DNA from: Eudromia elegans
Taxonomy: Eukaryota > Chordata > Aves > Tinamiformes > Tinamidae
Direction: 5' to 3'
NCBI GenBank assembly: GCA_003342815.1
Contig: PTEX01000006.1
Coordinates: forward strand, 2,859,338 to 2,923,337
DNA: 64,000 nt
Below the pieces are notes generated by a model. The model made no database searches. It was not told the origin of the DNA and saw only the letters and a program-made list of their open reading frames with translations. A program made the translations under genes and the position numbers. Numbering within the stretch: position 1 is the stretch's first letter; each line of letters starts with the position of its first letter. Below are positions 60,443-64,000 of this stretch, piece after piece.

Positions 60443-63400
60443 CAGGGGAAAGCACCCTGTATTTTCTCTTACATACAAACTGGATGTAAAGAAACACATT
60501 TTGGCCAAACCTACATACCGAAGATGATCCAAATTATATGGGCAGGTAATTAACATGCAAGATTTAAGGATGAATCTCACACCTTCTCACTTCTTTTGTA
60601 AAGGAAAGATCTGAATATTGAAAATCCATAAAAACAGTCAGGAAAATGCAAGTGGCTTACATTTTCAATATTCCTGATAGCCATTCAACTTCCACAGCAT
60701 TGCTGCCTGCTTAAAAAAGATTTTCTCCAAATATCTTTTCCCCACCCCATTTCATTAACCAGTAAATATATTGATGTCTTTCTGAATCACTACTAAGATG
60801 TCTATACATATACAGGAGTGATCTGTGAGGTTCAGTCTCATCACAACAGGAAAAAAAGGAAAGAAAGAAAGAAAGAAAAAATCCTACATTTTCATGTACA
60901 GTATGCCTCCTCTTACTGCATGAGTTTGTATGAGCTGAGATTTGCACATTCAAACACAAGTGCCTAGGTATTTGATCAATGATAACATAAGCTGATAGAA
61001 ACATTTTTAAAAATCCAAAATAACCACGTTCAAGCAGTAGAGACTAAAGAAAAGAAAGGCTATAAATCAATTCTACTGCCATACAGAAGTGAATCAAATG
61101 GATAAAAGTTGATCGCACATTGACAATAAATTTTTGAATTATGACATTTAGTTGTATCTGGGGAAATTTAGATTCTCAGAGCATGAGACAAGTTGAGACA
61201 ATAAGAGAAAACAAGGAGTGTAGCCATAATAACTAATCTCAACAGAACTAAGGAGCTTTTGTATTCTACAATTTATATCAATCTATAAAGATCAAGTACA
61301 TTTCAGATCTCAGTATGTTTGCTTCAAGGAAACTATACTATTTGTAAGGAAAAAATGCAAACAAGAGATTTGTTGTGCACTTAGTTCCTGTAAAAGGCAC
61401 TTATTTTGCTAATATGTGGTATGTAATATGGTAATTCTGTTATATTCAACTGCAGGCTTTGGAAACCATGCAAATTCCTTGGTATCTTTACATTTGGTAT
61501 AGCTTAAGCAATTTTTAAAGTTTAAGCAAGGAGCAGTCTTGCATCAACATAGTTGTTGCCCCACAAAAGGCAATTGAAAACAAAAGCCTTGGGGAGGTAG
61601 AGATTAAACTGTTTTAAAGAGATGGAGACTGGAGTGGCTTATCTGCAATTAGAGACATAGTTTCAATGCCAGATCCCTTGCTAAGCGTTAAATAACACTG
61701 CTAATATTATATAGCTTTGTTTATCAGATTTCAGCTCTATGTGAATCATAAATATGCATCTCTAGGTAAGATAAACGGTACTCAAAGCTCAGAGAACACA
61801 CCCCTTTTCTTTCTTTGTATCTGTTTAGCTTCACAGTGTGAAAGAGAAATAAATCTACTTAAATGAGTGAATTTAAAAGTGACATAGCTCTGAGTATCCC
61901 TTCTCTTTCCTAGCTATCTGCCCTGGCTGTTCACCGTTCTGAAGGAGAATAAGATACCTTGAGCTTTATAAGCCAACAAAAAATGCATCCCAGCTTGGTT
62001 ACATCGGCTGTAGTCCATAATCAGAACTGTTTTATGAGCTCTCCAACACTGCATTTGAAGCGATAACAACAATCCCATTTCCTCTCCTTTATATGAAAGC
62101 CAAAATTTGACGCATGTAGCTTGAAGGTAGATCTGTACTGTTTAAATAAAAGCTATTTTGGTTAGGAATGTTTTGACTAAGATATTTTTTTCCTGTTGGC
62201 CAATGTTATTGTTTTGAAATTAAAACTCTTCAGGAGACAAGGCATAACGTTTCAGTCAAACTTCCATGAGGAAAGACGGAGAGATCCTAGATGCCATGCA
62301 CATAAAACATTGTCTTATCTCTGAAAAGCTGATAGCTACATGATTGTATCTCAGAGTACCTTACAAAATAAGTGACAAAACTGTTGTCCAAATCTCTTTT
62401 GGTGGAATATTCATTAAGCCTGGGAGACTCAGGTTCAATTCTTTGCTCAATTGATTTCAATTCTGTGACTGGTCAGGAAAAATACTTGAACTTGAGTTAA
62501 GTATTGAAACTGCTTCACCCATCTACAGCAAATTGGAGGAGAGTGGGAACATCTCTGTTTCAGAAGGCAAAAGAAATAATAACAATGCAAATGTTCATTT
62601 TATATTTGTTCCTAAAAAAAATAAAAAATTGGATGAGACTCAGAAGAGGGAAGATCAGTGGAGTGAAAGGAATACAAAATAGTAGTGTTCACAGTTCTGA
62701 ACTCCAAAAAAGGGGTGAGTGCACAAAATAAGTTTAATGACCTTCCATTATAGGCTTTGAGGGACTCTGGGAAATGGGGAAAAATTCAAAGGAAAAAAAA
62801 AGCAGCAGAAATGGCAACTGCTGATAAATTAAAAAGTGGATCTAGAATTAACTAAATAAATTAAATAAAAAGATAATTAGTAAAGAAAAAAAAACCCCTC
62901 GTTATCATGAACACAAACAGAAGTACACAACCTGGGCAAAGTACTACTGTAGAAGAAAAGATAATCCCCCATGCATCCTGCGTGATGAACTGATACAGTT
63001 TTATATTGGTTCCCCTATGGCCAAAAAGACTAATGCAATTTTTGGACATATCAATAAGACCATTTCAGATATGATATGAATTGTGCAAGGCTATTGAGAT
63101 TTGCTAACTTGCTATGGAGAAAAGCCTACCAGAAAGACTGTGTTAAGTCTGGAACACACTTTAAAAAAAAAAAAAGAGAGAGAGAAAATGCAGAATAAAG
63201 AAATGATAGGGCTGAGGAATTTGTGAAACCTGAACCTCAAGAGAAGGATGAGAAAATATTAAAGTGGCAATTACAGAAATTTAGATATTTGTCCATTATT
63301 TGTTTGCAGCAGGTTATACGAGAATAAAAATACAGTCAGTGTTAATATCTAGCAGAGCTGCAGTGCTTCTGAAAGTTTGATGAAGCAGTTAGGTGAACAT

Positions 63401-64000
63401 TTGCTAACAAAGTCTTAGATATATTTTATCCTGCTACAGGTAATGGAGATAGCAAGCCCTTAATCTCTCCTCTAGCCCTTCATTTCCACATGTCTTTGGA
63501 CTTTGGTTTGTCTGCTGAGGAAGTGGCTGCTTGACGGTGGGCAGGAGGAGTTAACAAAACAGACTGACGGAGAGGAAGGAAAAGCGTCAAAGTCATTCTT
63601 CATAGTTATGCTCATCACATTTTAAAACAAGGATACTGTGCTATTTTTAGCAACGTTCCTGGAAACACAACATGATGAATATTCATTACCCACAATAAAA
63701 GCTACAAGAAATGTTCAAGCCTTTCTTTTCTTTCACAAAAAAAAAAGGGGGAAGTTCAAAGCACATGCTCTTTTTCAACAGTGTTTTGCAATTAGAGCTC
63801 GCCAGAGCTCAGGAAAAAGCAGGAAAAAAAATCATTAATAAATGGAAGCACATTTTTGCACAGAAATCTGTCAGGTCCCATGGTGGCTGATTTCCTGCCA
63901 CCTGGGCAGATCTGGTTGAAGACTCTCCTTCTGCATCAAGGTTTCTTAACTTTCAAGTGGCAGGCAGCCTGAAAGGTACTCCAGCACCCAATTTCACTTT
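60443..64000. other. Intergenic DNA, no gene seen
   Basis: AT-rich sequence with a GAAA microsatellite and short A runs, and no coding exon or repeat family that I can name. If synteny matches mammals, BEGAIN would lie further to the right, on the opposite strand to DLK1. Confidence 0.5.
60849..60881. repeat. (GAAA)n microsatellite
   Basis: About four perfect GAAA units between A-rich flanks. Confidence 0.9.

Noticed and set aside
1-64000. CRISPR arrays, bacterial operons, rRNA or tRNA genes
   Set aside because: None seen. The window is vertebrate nuclear DNA, and its repeats are microsatellites and LINE fragments. I could not scan exhaustively for tRNA folds.

Overview
The window is avian genomic DNA. 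The evidence is several CR1 retrotransposon copies, including two minus-strand copies carrying the CR1 3' terminal octamer repeat (reading as aatcatagaatcatagaat on the plus strand), an AT-rich, repeat-poor background, and one spliced vertebrate gene. I cannot name the species from sequence alone.

The only gene I recognise is DLK1 (delta-like non-canonical Notch ligand 1), on the minus strand. Five coding exons lie at 18960-19053, 18035-18098, 17425-17555, 12087-12228 and 6137-6878. All four introns have GT-AG boundaries and the phases agree, giving one open 390-residue protein: signal peptide, six EGF repeats with all 36 cysteines, a spacer, one transmembrane helix and a short basic tail. 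Exon 1 lies in a CpG island at about 18710-19480. Candidate poly(A) signals lie at 5954-5959 and 5780-5785. The two large introns are about 5.2 kb each. Intron 4 holds three CR1 fragments in the gene's own orientation and one possible retroviral fossil. Intron 3 holds a diverged 124-bp tandem duplication and several microsatellites.

Layout: 1-5779 is sequence 3' of DLK1. Its one notable item is a segment at 3158-3365 on the plus strand that looks like the last exon of an unidentified gene: strong acceptor, 44 open codons, a stop and AATAAA. 5780-19053 is DLK1. 19054-19480 is its GC-rich 5' flank. 19480-64000 is about 44 kb of upstream intergenic DNA with no recognisable protein gene. It holds an ancient CR1/L3-type LINE reverse-transcriptase relic (33955-34640, plus), an ancient CR1/L3-type 3' fragment (42200-42490, minus), a CR1 scrap (60283-60442, plus), a CpG-rich patch with an RFX X-box-like site (30130-30270), a paired E-box repeat (35935-35964), a perfect 12-bp stem (36525-36553), a pyrimidine-rich stretch (28560-29190) and simple repeats.

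In mammals DLK1 heads the imprinted DLK1-DIO3 domain. I see no RTL1-like gene and no sign of the eutherian imprinting machinery here, but only about 6 kb on the DIO3 side is present. No clearly new multi-gene system was found. The best lead is the unidentified terminal exon at 3158-3365.
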